Assembly (NCBI GenBank): GCA_051967755.1 | Contig: JBQDYD010000002.1 | Span: forward strand, 124,001 to 188,000 | Length of the DNA stretch: 64,000 nt | Reading direction: 5' to 3' | Origin: UBA1672 sp051967755 | GTDB taxonomy: Bacteria > Pseudomonadota > Alphaproteobacteria > Micavibrionales > Micavibrionaceae | Part shown: piece by piece, positions 34,913-43,189 of the stretch | Layout: every line of letters starts with the position of its first letter | Numbering within the stretch: the first letter of the stretch is position 1 | The notes under the pieces: generated by a model | What the model was told of the DNA's origin: nothing | Databases searched by the model: none | The model's input: the letters and a program-made list of their open reading frames with translations, nothing else | Position numbers and translations under genes: made by a program

Positions 34913-35257
34913 ATGCCACATATCATCGTGGAATATTCGCGCAACATTGGTGATGTTGCCGAGATTTCTGATCTTGTACTTAACCTTCATAATGCATTGG
35001 CTGATGCGGGCATTGATAAGGCGCGCATTAAAACCCGCGCGGTTGTCAGTGATTATGTTGCAGTGGGGGAGCATGAGCTTCACGGCCATATGCTGCACAC
35101 TACCCTTCTTTTGTTGGAGGGGCGCGACGTGCCGACCAAGGATAAGTACGGACAAGCCTTGCTCAAAGAATTGAACACGTTTGTCGAGGGCGTCTTTAAG
35201 GATTGTGCGGTTTCCCTAGAGGTACGCGACATGTCCAAAGACACCTATTACCAATAA
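34913..35257 (+). CDS. 5-carboxymethyl-2-hydroxymuconate isomerase-like tautomerase
   Basis: 114 residues of the CHMI branch of the tautomerase superfamily. The catalytic N-terminal proline is present (MPHIIVEYSRNI), as are the conserved Ser/Asn region and the later HMLHTTLLLLEGRDVPTKDKYG. In aromatic-acid catabolism CHMI isomerises a ring-cleavage product, but no such pathway is visible here. Instead the gene directly follows a TPP riboswitch and precedes thiC by 42 bases, so it is presumably expressed when thiamine is scarce. A role in thiamine precursor metabolism is inference. Confidence 0.85.
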   Translation: MPHIIVEYSRNIGDVAEISDLVLNLHNALADAGIDKARIKTRAVVSDYVAVGEHELHGHMLHTTLLLLEGRDVPTKDKYGQALLKELNTFVEGVFKDCAVSLEVRDMSKDTYYQ

Positions 35258-35299
35258 TAAAAGATTACAGATTTTAAGATTAAGAAAGGAGAGCATATT

Positions 35300-37117
35300 A
35301 TGGCTCCGAAAGATCAACCGAACACAACTGTTGGGGTATGCCCCTCTACAACACACGTAACGCGCGGCGCGCTGCCTGCCTCAAAAAAGGTTTATGTCGG
35401 CGAACATAACGTACCGATGCGTGAGATTTCATTAACCAACGGAGAGAGCATCACTGTTTATGACACATCAGGCCCCTACACCGATGAGAGCGTAGAACTC
35501 GACATTATGCGCGGCCTGCCGAAAAAGCGCCTTGATTGGGTGATGGCACGCGGCGATGTGGAGCATGTTGAGGGACGCGCGGTAAAGCCAATCGATAACG
35601 GTTACAAAACCGAAGATCAGATGAAAAACCGCAAGATCAAGCATGAGAAATTCCCCGCCAGCCCTGAAAAGCCATTGCGTGCAAAATCAGGCCAGAACGT
35701 AACGCAAATGCATTACGCCCGCAAAGGCATCATCACGCCTGAGATGGAATTCATCGCCATGCGCGAAAACCAACAGCGCGAAGCCGTTCACGAAATGGCG
35801 AAAAAAGGCGATAGCGGTTTCGGCACAGATAAATCATTCGGCGCGAACGTGCCTGATTTCATCACCCCCGAATTTGTCCGCAAAGAGGTCGCAGAGGGGC
35901 GCGCCATCATCCCCGCCAACATCAACCACACAGAGCTGGAGCCGATGATCATCGGCCGTAACTTCCTTGTGAAGATCAACGGCAATATCGGGAACAGCGC
36001 GGTGACAAGCTCTATCGGGGAAGAGGTCGATAAAATGGTTTGGGCCACACGTTGGGGCGCGGACACGATTATGGATCTGTCCACGGGGAAAGACATCCAC
36101 GATACACGCGAATGGATTTTGCGGAACTCCCCCGTGCCGATCGGGACTGTGCCGATCTATCAGGCACTAGAAAAAGTCGGCGGTGTTGCCGAAGATTTAT
36201 CATGGGAAGTGTTCCGCGATACATTGATTGAGCAAGCCGAACAAGGCGTTGATTATTTCACCATCCATGCGGGTGTGCGCTTGCCATATATCCGCCTGAC
36301 CAATGACCGCGTGACGGGTATTGTCTCGCGCGGCGGTTCGATCATGGCGAAATGGTGTATGACCCACCACCGTGAGAGCTTCCTTTACACCAAATTCGCA
36401 GAAATCTGTGAGATTATGAAAGCCTATGACGTGTCGTTCTCCCTCGGCGATGGGTTGCGCCCCGGCTCGATTGCCGATGCGAATGATCGCGCGCAGTTTG
36501 CGGAGCTTGAAACCTTGGGTGAGCTTACAAAAATCGCGTGGGATCACGACGTGCAGGTGATGATCGAAGGCCCCGGCCATGTGCCGATGAATTTGATTAA
36601 GGAAAACATGGATAAGCAATTGAAGGAATGTCATGAGGCACCGTTCTATACGCTCGGCCCCCTCACCACAGATATTGCGCCGGGTTACGATCATATCACA
36701 TCGGGGATCGGCGCGGCGATGATCGGCTGGTTCGGTTGTGCGATGCTGTGCTATGTCACCCCGAAGGAGCATTTAGGCCTGCCGAACAGGGATGACGTGA
36801 AAACAGGCGTGATTACCTATAAAATCGCCGCCCACGCCGCAGATTTGGCAAAGGGGCATCCGGGGGCGCAATACCGCGATGATGCATTATCCAATGCAAG
36901 GTTTGAATTCCGCTGGGAAGATCAGTTTAATCTCGGCCTGGACCCCGATACGGCGCGCAGCATGCATGATGAAACCCTGCCGGCAGAGGGCGCAAAACAC
37001 GCATCGTTTTGTTCCATGTGCGGGCCGAAATTCTGCAGCATGAAAATCACCCAAGATGTGCGTGATTACGTCGCCGCAAACCCGGAGCCGGAGGATGACC
37101 AAGAGAAGGTGGCTTGA
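35300..37117 (+). CDS. thiC: Phosphomethylpyrimidine synthase
   Basis: Radical-SAM enzyme converting aminoimidazole ribotide into hydroxymethylpyrimidine phosphate for thiamine; 605 residues, normal length. The C-terminal iron-sulfur motif Cys-x2-Cys-x4-Cys is in ASFCSMCGPKFCSMKI. Core motifs such as MHYARKGIITPEMEFIA, GNIGNSAVTSSIGEEV and MIEGPGHVPMN are unmistakable. An SD (AAGGAGAG) precedes the ATG. It is controlled by the TPP riboswitch at 34822-34903 through cotranscription. The remaining thiamine genes are not in this window. Confidence 0.98.
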   Translation: MAPKDQPNTTVGVCPSTTHVTRGALPASKKVYVGEHNVPMREISLTNGESITVYDTSGPYTDESVELDIMRGLPKKRLDWVMARGDVEHVEGRAVKPIDNGYKTEDQMKNRKIKHEKFPASPEKPLRAKSGQNVTQMHYARKGIITPEMEFIAMRENQQREAVHEMAKKGDSGFGTDKSFGANVPDFITPEFVRKEVAEGRAIIPANINHTELEPMIIGRNFLVKINGNIGNSAVTSSIGEEVDKMVWATRWGADTIMDLSTGKDIHDTREWILRNSPVPIGTVPIYQALEKVGGVAEDLSWEVFRDTLIEQAEQGVDYFTIHAGVRLPYIRLTNDRVTGIVSRGGSIMAKWCMTHHRESFLYTKFAEICEIMKAYDVSFSLGDGLRPGSIADANDRAQFAELETLGELTKIAWDHDVQVMIEGPGHVPMNLIKENMDKQLKECHEAPFYTLGPLTTDIAPGYDHITSGIGAAMIGWFGCAMLCYVTPKEHLGLPNRDDVKTGVITYKIAAHAADLAKGHPGAQYRDDALSNARFEFRWEDQFNLGLDPDTARSMHDETLPAEGAKHASFCSMCGPKFCSMKITQDVRDYVAANPEPEDDQEKVA

Positions 37118-37119
37118 TT

Positions 37120-38226
37120 ATGTGGAGGGCTCTAAAAACCTTTACATTTTGGGCTGCTGTCATAGCCGCTATTTGTGTCGTTGCGCAATTACTAAGCGTG
37201 GAAGCGCAAATATGGTTTTATGATGTCTATAACGGGCTGCTAATTCAGTTAATTTTAATCGCCATCCTTATTGATTCGGTGCGATTTAAAATATTTAGAT
37301 TTTTGCTTGTTTTTCCGTTGGTTTTTTACGGTGGTTATTATTATGTCTATTTTCAAGAGGGGCAGTTATTAGATGAGTACCTGAGTTACGTAGACGAATA
37401 TAATGAAAATCTAAATATTCATTTCGACTCAAATTTATATGCTTTAACCATCAACCATCCTGAGAGATTTGTTGCAAATTATAAAATAGACGTAGCGTAC
37501 AAATTTTCCAGCAGTCCTGTGCCGAGAACGTTAGCAGAGTCTAGCCGTATGTTGGATAAAGAAAATTGTGCTAAATATAAAAAATTGACCGATAATCCCA
37601 GGATAATACGTATCAAGGATGTGCAGGATGCTTCTGTTGAAAACGGGAGGTGTATTATCGTATTACTTGAGTTTCCTCAAAAGGATACCTTTATGGTCAA
37701 TTATCAGCCTATTTTTGGTTCGCTTGATCCTCAATATAAAGATGTTTATTTCGATAATGTAGAAAGAAAAAATGTTCTTTTTCAGGAGAGGGTGCCTTTA
37801 AAATCAGAAGTAAAAAAGCGTTACCATAAGTTTATTCAAGACAGGCAAAGTATGTGGAGCGCATTCTTAAAAATTTCCAATAGGAATAATTTTCATTCAA
37901 AATGGTATGCCTTTTATGTGAAAAAAGAGTTACTGTCATACAAAGACCAGTATTTTGATCGCATGTATCCGTACCCTTATGTAAGTCTTGGTTGCCGCTA
38001 TATACCAATAATTACTGATTTAAGGGTTGCTCCTCCTCCAAAAAAGAAATGTGACATTATTCTAGAAACTAAGCCAGTCCATATAGCCAGTGGTGCTAAG
38101 CTAGAAAAGCTTGATGTAATAGCGGATATAATTAGTGTCGAAAAATATTCAGAAAATGAGCTTAGGGAGTTTAAGGCCAGTGAGCAGGTTTTGGCAGAGA
38201 TTGATAGTATCATCGCAATGCCATAA
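37120..38226 (+). CDS. Uncharacterised membrane-anchored protein after thiC, AT-rich gene
   Basis: About 368 residues from ATG 37120, two bases after the thiC stop (a TTG six bases earlier is an alternative). Three hydrophobic helices fill the first 90 residues, followed by a soluble domain with several cysteines (KENCAKYKK, NGRCIIV, LGCRYIP, KKKCDII) that may form disulfides if it is periplasmic. Base composition is clearly more AT-rich than in thiC. The tight spacing would place it in the thiamine-regulated transcript, although the composition argues for a recent arrival. No family was recognised. Confidence 0.65.
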   Translation: MWRALKTFTFWAAVIAAICVVAQLLSVEAQIWFYDVYNGLLIQLILIAILIDSVRFKIFRFLLVFPLVFYGGYYYVYFQEGQLLDEYLSYVDEYNENLNIHFDSNLYALTINHPERFVANYKIDVAYKFSSSPVPRTLAESSRMLDKENCAKYKKLTDNPRIIRIKDVQDASVENGRCIIVLLEFPQKDTFMVNYQPIFGSLDPQYKDVYFDNVERKNVLFQERVPLKSEVKKRYHKFIQDRQSMWSAFLKISNRNNFHSKWYAFYVKKELLSYKDQYFDRMYPYPYVSLGCRYIPIITDLRVAPPPKKKCDIILETKPVHIASGAKLEKLDVIADIISVEKYSENELREFKASEQVLAEIDSIIAMP

Positions 38227-38289
38227 ACATTGTATGTATTTATTTTGTAGGCTCTCGACCAAAATATATTCACCTGATATCATCACCCC

Positions 38290-38478
38290 ATGAAAACACT
38301 CTCTTGCGATTTATGTGACGCCGCATTTACGGCCGATAGTTTTGAAAACTGGATGGAGCAAATGAAGCCCCATTACATGAGTGACCATGCCGATTTCATG
38401 GAAGCCAACAAGGATAAGCCCAAAGAAGAGGCGATGAAATGGATGGCGGATAATCGCGCCCGTTTTGACGCGCTCTAG
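38290..38478 (+). CDS. Small zinc-finger-like protein
   Basis: 62 residues with a Cys-x2-Cys pair near the N-terminus (LSCDLCDAAF) and a His-x4-His pair about 18 residues later (KPHYMSDH), the spacing of a C2H2-type zinc finger. The rest is helical and charged (KDKPKEEAMKWMADNRARF). No SD is seen before the ATG. It is probably cytosolic. It may bind zinc and nucleic acid, but this is inferred only from the ligand pattern. Confidence 0.6.
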   Translation: MKTLSCDLCDAAFTADSFENWMEQMKPHYMSDHADFMEANKDKPKEEAMKWMADNRARFDAL

Positions 38479-38604
38479 CCAATAAATATGAATTAATTCC
38501 TATAATTACCTTAAAATCAGCTAAATAATTTGTCATAATGTTTCACGGGAAACGGAGCGTGTCAGCGTGTTTTCCCTCCAAATATAAGCGGTATAATAAG
38601 CGGC

Positions 38605-39249
38605 TTAGCTTGCCACTTCGGCGGCTTTCTCTGCCTCACGCACTTTGCGGACATTTTGCTTTTTCATGAAATCTTTTTGAATGCGATCCAACTGTTTCAG
38701 GGACATTCCAATGCCAAGGCGGATATCATCAAGGGTGATCAGCTCATCCTCATCCATCTCGCCGTCTGCGGTTAGAATAAACAGTGAGGCGCGGATCAGC
38801 TTGTCTTTCAGATTATGATCAAGCGAGTGGGACAGCGTCTTTAGCTCTGCCTGAATATCGCTGCCATATTCCATCATTTCCGCGGCCGTGTAACGGATTG
38901 TTTCCTCATCCATTGTGGCGCCTGTCAGGTGTTTATATATCTTTGAAATCTGGGCAATCTCACTATCATCCAGATGATCATCCGCGATTGAAATCGCCAG
39001 CATGCATCGAATAAGCCCAACGGAAAACGCCGCCGTATCGCCTTTTTCCAGGCCCTTTTGCGGGGCGAATGCCTTGAACGCAATCATCAGCAAGCCAAGC
39101 AGCATACAGGCCAAACCAAGTGCCGCCATCCCGATTCCAACCGTGTAGATTTCAGGGCTTGGCACAAGCTTTAAGGAGAATGCAACAGCCGCAGCAAGCC
39201 CGATGATAAACATCAATGTGCCGGTGCCTAGAAATTTTGTACTGATCAT
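38605..39249 (-). CDS. TerB-like domain protein with two membrane helices
   Basis: 214 residues. Two hydrophobic helices (about 8-30 and 38-60) are followed by a soluble helical domain with the TerB/DjlA-N-like acidic pattern. This appears twice, as AISIADDHLDDSEIAQISKI and FILTADGEMDEDELITLDDI, which are likely metal-binding Asp/Glu motifs. TerB domains occur in tellurite-resistance and stress systems, but a single stand-alone domain says little about the role. AGAGGG lies before the ATG. The gene is not obviously in an operon. Confidence 0.6.
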   Translation of the reverse strand: MISTKFLGTGTLMFIIGLAAAVAFSLKLVPSPEIYTVGIGMAALGLACMLLGLLMIAFKAFAPQKGLEKGDTAAFSVGLIRCMLAISIADDHLDDSEIAQISKIYKHLTGATMDEETIRYTAAEMMEYGSDIQAELKTLSHSLDHNLKDKLIRASLFILTADGEMDEDELITLDDIRLGIGMSLKQLDRIQKDFMKKQNVRKVREAEKAAEVAS

Positions 39250-39337
39250 GAATAATTCCCTCTCATGGATACACTTCAGGATAGCAGGGAAGCGGCTGAT
39301 TTAAAAGGGAATTATCTATCTGCTGTTTTGTGTTTTT

Positions 39338-40006
39338 TTATAAACCCAACTCTGACGGCTCGTGTTCTGCGTCGTCGTCAAAATCCGCGTAAACCCCGTC
39401 GGCGGGCGCATCAGGATGATAAAAGAACGTGCTGCGCGCGATATTACCGCGCTCATTGATTTTGTGATAAATACACGGTGCCTGCACCATTTTTGTTCTC
39501 GCGCTAAAGGAATCTGTGCGATTTTTAGCGGCTGATTTTGCAAATCCATCAGCCAGCGGAATACGTTCATCATCGCGGCGTACGCGGCGAAGCTCCATGT
39601 CCGGTTGATGGTCCAGTGCGGCGCGCAGACGATCGAAAAGCTGGCCGTTATATTTCTCTTCATCCAGCGTCCCTTTGCGCATTTCCATGATGCGCTTTTC
39701 AACAAAGGGACAGTCCGTGGTCAGGCGTTCCACGTTGAAATTCTTCATCTGTTCCAACGCAAGTGTGGCCGCCCATAATTCGGCATGCTTACTGTCTCTG
39801 ATGTCTAATTTCGTGATGTTAAAAGCCTGTACCAGCGCGATGTCATCTTTTGGGTCAGGGCCCTGAATGATCGCCGCGGTGCCGGCTTTGTGTTTTTTTT
39901 CACTGTAATAAGAGCCATCCACCCAGATTTGGCAGTGCTCTCGCGCCATTTTTACAGCCACGCGCAGTTTTGCCCATGGTGCATCGTTATCTTGATTTGT
40001 TTCCAT
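39338..40006 (-). CDS. RNase H-fold protein
   Basis: 222 residues with all four acidic positions of RNase HI in order: Asp in CQIWVDGSYYS (about residue 30), Glu in SKHAELWAATLALEQM, Asp in RLTTDCPFVEKRI, and a late Asp in PLADGFAKSAA. The alternating strand pattern in between fits the fold. The C-terminal 50 residues are an extra acidic tail. The overall similarity to standard RnhA is low, so substrate specificity (RNA:DNA hybrid or other) is open. It stands alone on its strand, with a poor SD. Confidence 0.6.
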   Translation of the reverse strand: METNQDNDAPWAKLRVAVKMAREHCQIWVDGSYYSEKKHKAGTAAIIQGPDPKDDIALVQAFNITKLDIRDSKHAELWAATLALEQMKNFNVERLTTDCPFVEKRIMEMRKGTLDEEKYNGQLFDRLRAALDHQPDMELRRVRRDDERIPLADGFAKSAAKNRTDSFSARTKMVQAPCIYHKINERGNIARSTFFYHPDAPADGVYADFDDDAEHEPSELGL

Positions 40007-40095
40007 TTAATCCGTTTTCTAAACCGTTACTCTTTTTCCGTGAGCATACTCTAATAAACGCATAAAAATATGTAAAGAAACGAATCTGTAAACTG

Positions 40096-40245
40096 TTATG
40101 ATGCGGGGGAGGTTTCGTCTAAAAACTCTTGTATGAATTGGCTTTCATCAAAGTAATCTTCCATCTCACCGACCCCGCCTGAAAGAGCGGCGCTTAAGAC
40201 ATCTGTTGCGAATTTCGGGCGTGGTTTTGTTTCTATTATATACAT
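40096..40245 (-). CDS. Fur-box-controlled 49-residue protein
   Basis: Small acidic protein of 49 residues, starting at the ATG 40245, which has GAGAGG at good spacing; a longer frame runs through the Fur boxes and lacks an SD. It begins with MYIIETKPRPKFATDVL, has a glycine-rich middle (LSGGVGEMEDYF) and ends acidic (FIQEFLDETSPAS). There is no membrane segment or signal. Two Fur-type operators lie directly upstream, which predicts expression under iron limitation. Its function is unknown; a regulatory or iron-sparing microprotein is one option. Confidence 0.6.
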   Translation of the reverse strand: MYIIETKPRPKFATDVLSAALSGGVGEMEDYFDESQFIQEFLDETSPAS

Positions 40246-40262
40246 GAAATACCTCTCGTTGT

Positions 40263-40277
40263 TGAGAATCGTTATCA
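40263..40277. promoter_or_regulatory. Fur box (downstream copy)
   Basis: TGAGAATCGTTATCA matches the 7-1-7 Fur motif TGATAAT-N-ATTATCA at 12 of the 14 defined positions. It lies 18 bases before the start of the 49-residue protein gene. Confidence 0.6.
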
Positions 40278-40307
40278 TTAATGGCAGGGTAGCATTTTTA
40301 TCGCCCC

Positions 40308-40333
40308 TGTCAATGATATTGATAATCATTATC
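40308..40333 (-). promoter_or_regulatory. Fur box (upstream copy) overlapping the -35 region
   Basis: GATATTGATAATCATTATC at 40315-40333 matches the 19-base Fur consensus at 18 positions. Directly beside it on the minus strand is TTGACA (40313-40308), a consensus -35, with TACCCT about 16 bases on as a poor -10. Iron-bound Fur would block this promoter. Confidence 0.75.
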
Positions 40334-40360
40334 AACTTTAATAAATATGATCGAAAAACC

Positions 40361-40390
40361 AAAAACGCCCTCTCGAAATAATTCGAAAGG
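40361..40390 (-). terminator. Rho-independent terminator of phoH
   Basis: Read on the minus strand, CCTTTCGAA / TTCGAGAGG forms a nine-base-pair stem with one G-T pair and a four-base loop. GCGTTTTTGG follows. It lies 33 bases after the phoH stop. Confidence 0.8.
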
Positions 40391-40422
40391 ACGCAGTTGG
40401 TGTTTTACAAGGGAGGAAATCT

Positions 40423-41166
40423 TTACAGAACGTCGAGGAGCTCTGCGACGAGAGGGTGGCGAACAATATCGCCCTGATCCAGTCGGCAAACTGCGACATT
40501 TTTGACTTTTTCAAGGCGCTCACTGATTTGCGCCAACCCTGATACACCGTCCAGCAGGTCTGATTGATCAGGGTCACCCGTCACAACCATGGTTGAGTGC
40601 CAACCAAGGCGCGAGAGGATCATTTTTAATTGCCCGTAGGTACAGTTTTGCGCCTCATCGATAACAACGAAAGCATTGTTCAGCGTACGTCCGCGCATGA
40701 AACCGATCGGTGCGATTTCAATGGTACCGTCATCTAAAAGCTGACGTACCTTTTTACCGCCAAGACGATCACCGAGGGAATCGTATAACGGGCGCAGGTA
40801 GGGGGCCATCTTTTCGTGCATATCACCGGGGAGGAAGCCAAGCGACTCTCCGGCTTCCATTGCAGGGCGTGAGAGGATGATCCGCTCAATCTCACCTTTT
40901 TCGAGTGCTGCTACAGCTGAGGATATGGCGAGATATGTCTTACCCGTTCCGGCGGGGCCGATTGCCATGGTCAGGCTGTAATCTTTAATCGATTGCATTA
41001 AAATTTCCTGTCCCTTGGATCGGGGCTTGATATTCTTAACGTATTTCTGGTCTCTGCGGCCATCGATTTCCTCATCTAACGGGTGCCAGCTATCTGTGTG
41101 AAATGAAGGATGGACGACGTTTTCTCTGTGATTTTGATTACGAGATTTGCGTGATTTTTTAGCCAT
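40423..41166 (-). CDS. PhoH-family ATPase
   Basis: Cytosolic P-loop ATPase of 247 residues. Walker A is AIGPAGTGKTYLA (about residue 70), Walker B and the following motif are FVVIDEAQNCTYGQLKM, and sensor-like GDPDQSDLLDG follows. The N-terminal 50 residues are basic and disordered-looking. The short form without an N-terminal extra domain is PhoH-like rather than PhoH2. Members are linked to RNA metabolism and phosphate stress, but the exact role is unsettled (family knowledge). It is a single gene with its own terminator. Confidence 0.9.
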   Translation of the reverse strand: MAKKSRKSRNQNHRENVVHPSFHTDSWHPLDEEIDGRRDQKYVKNIKPRSKGQEILMQSIKDYSLTMAIGPAGTGKTYLAISSAVAALEKGEIERIILSRPAMEAGESLGFLPGDMHEKMAPYLRPLYDSLGDRLGGKKVRQLLDDGTIEIAPIGFMRGRTLNNAFVVIDEAQNCTYGQLKMILSRLGWHSTMVVTGDPDQSDLLDGVSGLAQISERLEKVKNVAVCRLDQGDIVRHPLVAELLDVL

Positions 41167-41395
41167 GACGAAGGGTTCTCCTATTGGTAAGAGAGTTGCG
41201 AGATGTCCGGGGATCGGACAGCGGGGGTAAGCATGTATGTTAGGGTGTTTGCTAGTGGCTTACTGATCTGTTGAGATCGTAGGTTATAAGAAATTAAAAT
41301 TACAAGATATGTAATAACCACAACTGCACTATAACAAAATTTCAATGCTAATCATAATCTAAACCGTAATTTACGTATTTTTGTTGTGTAGTATT

Positions 41396-41424
41396 TTGCA
41401 AAACAGCGTAAACTGCAGTATTAT
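41396..41424 (+). promoter_or_regulatory. Sigma-70-like promoter of the 41457 gene
   Basis: TTGCAA (41396-41401) and TATTAT (41419-41424) are exactly 17 bases apart, giving a start about 25 bases before the ATG. In the rest of the 290-base gap from 41167 I see only AT-rich sequence. Confidence 0.5.
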
Positions 41425-41456
41425 TAAACTGTATTCTTTCGTAAGGTTTTGAAGAG

Positions 41457-41834
41457 ATGACGATGCGTTTTTTAAACAAATATCTACTTGTTGCCGTTAT
41501 ATCCTTGGGGGTGGCTTTTCCTGTTTATGCTGCTGAAGGTCAGCAGAGCTGCTCTAAAAGTGACTTAAGGGATATTAAGGCTTTTAATCCTTTGGCGAAG
41601 AAAAAAGTCGAGGAAAATGAAGAGTTGATTGCCAATACAGCACAGGTGGTGAGTGAACGCGATGCAAAAGAGTTTGCCGAAGATTTTGATCGCATTAAAT
41701 CATTTTTCCGATCACAGGAATTTGCCGCGATGGAAAAGGTTTATGAGCGTTGCGATATGACCATCCCAAGACCGATGGCAAAGCAGAGCTTTTGGATCCC
41801 CGAGGATCAGCGTATTTATTACAGCGGTATCTAA
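41457..41834 (+). CDS. Small exported protein, unknown function
   Basis: 125 residues with a Sec signal (about 1-25, ending PVYAAEG). The mature protein is helical and charged, with two cysteines (QQSCSKSDL and YERCDMTI) that may form a disulfide. The C-terminus (FWIPEDQRIYYSGI) is aromatic. The first ATG at 41457 is used; one two codons later is equally possible. It has its own promoter and no operon partner. The family was not recognised. Confidence 0.65.
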   Translation: MTMRFLNKYLLVAVISLGVAFPVYAAEGQQSCSKSDLRDIKAFNPLAKKKVEENEELIANTAQVVSERDAKEFAEDFDRIKSFFRSQEFAAMEKVYERCDMTIPRPMAKQSFWIPEDQRIYYSGI

Positions 41835-41914
41835 GCGAAGTTTTTAACGCAGGCGTTGCGTTTTCCCGAAAATATATGTAGCGTGTCAGCCTTATTCACA
41901 TAAGGTAGGTTGTT

Positions 41915-43126
41915 ATGAGCGTTACATTCGAAGATGTGCAATCCGCGCATGAAAAGATCAAAGATTCTGTAATCAGAACGCCGACGATTAAGGCGACGCG
42001 TTTATCTTTGCATCTTGGCATTGATTTGTATCTCAAGCTTGAAAACCTACAGCATACTTCGGCCTTTAAGGCGCGTGGTGCGCTCAACAAACTTCTGACA
42101 CTCAATGAAGATCAGCGTAAAAAGGGCGTGATCGCCTGTAGCGCAGGAAACCACGCACAGGGTGTGGCCTATAATGCGACGCGTTTGGGCATCCCTTCTA
42201 CGATTGTTATGCCCAACGGAACACCGTTTAACAAAATTAAACGCACAGAGGATTTCGGCGCGACCGTGGTGATCTACGGTAATAGTTTTGATGAATCTGT
42301 TGGTGAAACGATGCGCATGGCCGAAGAGCAAGACCTGACCTTTATTCACCCCTTTGATGATGAAGCCGTTGTCGCGGGGCAGGGTACACTTGGTATTGAA
42401 ATGCTGGAGCAAGTGCCTGATCTGGATGTCATTGTTGTGCCGATTGGCGGTGGTGGTTTGATCGCCGGTGTAGCGACAGCCGTAAAAGCCATGAAGCCTG
42501 AAATCCAAGTGATCGGTGCGCAGGCAGAGAATTTTGATGCGATGAAAGCCATGAGCGAAGGTCGCCCGTTTGTCGGCGGTGAGGCGACATTGGCCGAAGG
42601 CATCGCGGTGAAAGCGCCGTCTAAGAATGATTTTAAAATCATCGATAAGTTGGTCGATACGATTTATTCGGCAAGCGAGACTGAAATCGAAGAAGCGATT
42701 TTTGATTTGCTGAGTGATGAGAAATTGGTCGCCGAAGGTGCGCCGGGTGCGGCTCTTGCGGTGATTAAAAAGCACCTTAAGGAATTTAAAGGCAAAAAAG
42801 TTGGTATGGTTTTATGCGGCGGGAATATCGACTCGCGCATGCTTTCAACGCTTATTCTGCGTGGCCTTGTGCGTGATGGCCGTATTACACGCCTGACATT
42901 CGAAATTGACGACACACCGGGGCAGCTTTCTGATATCTCCCGCATAATCGGGGAATCGGGTGCAAACGTGGTGGAGGTGATCCACCAACGTATGATGCAG
43001 ACTGTATCTTTGAAAAAAGCCGAACTTGAGGTGGTGATCGAAGCGCGTGATAAGCTTCATGTGAAAGACATCGTCAAAACCCTGAAAGATGCGGGTTTCA
43101 AGGTCTCTGCCTCACGCGACGTATAG
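41915..43126 (+). CDS. ilvA: Threonine ammonia-lyase (threonine dehydratase) with ACT domain
   Basis: PLP enzyme deaminating threonine to 2-oxobutanoate, the first step towards isoleucine; 403 residues. The PLP lysine is in LQHTSAFKARGALNKL, the phosphate-binding glycine loop in PIGGGGLIAGVATAVKAM, and SAGNHAQGVAYNATRLGI precedes the second PLP strand. The last 75 residues or so form one ACT domain (TFEIDDTPGQLSDISRIIGE). The single-ACT form of about 400 residues is the short type, common in catabolic and some biosynthetic enzymes. A good SD (AAGGTAGG) precedes the ATG. Confidence 0.94.
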   Translation: MSVTFEDVQSAHEKIKDSVIRTPTIKATRLSLHLGIDLYLKLENLQHTSAFKARGALNKLLTLNEDQRKKGVIACSAGNHAQGVAYNATRLGIPSTIVMPNGTPFNKIKRTEDFGATVVIYGNSFDESVGETMRMAEEQDLTFIHPFDDEAVVAGQGTLGIEMLEQVPDLDVIVVPIGGGGLIAGVATAVKAMKPEIQVIGAQAENFDAMKAMSEGRPFVGGEATLAEGIAVKAPSKNDFKIIDKLVDTIYSASETEIEEAIFDLLSDEKLVAEGAPGAALAVIKKHLKEFKGKKVGMVLCGGNIDSRMLSTLILRGLVRDGRITRLTFEIDDTPGQLSDISRIIGESGANVVEVIHQRMMQTVSLKKAELEVVIEARDKLHVKDIVKTLKDAGFKVSASRDV

Positions 43127-43189
43127 CGTCCTTTCTTGCATCCATCACTGCACTGATCTAAGTTATCGAAAATAACATTGATTGGGGCG

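Noticed and set aside
36200..36772. Open frame antisense to thiC
   Set aside because: thiC is certain here; the antisense translation shows no family features.
42047..42775. Open frame of about 240 codons antisense to threonine dehydratase
   Set aside because: It is fully covered by a well-supported gene on the other strand; the His/Arg-rich translation looks like noise.
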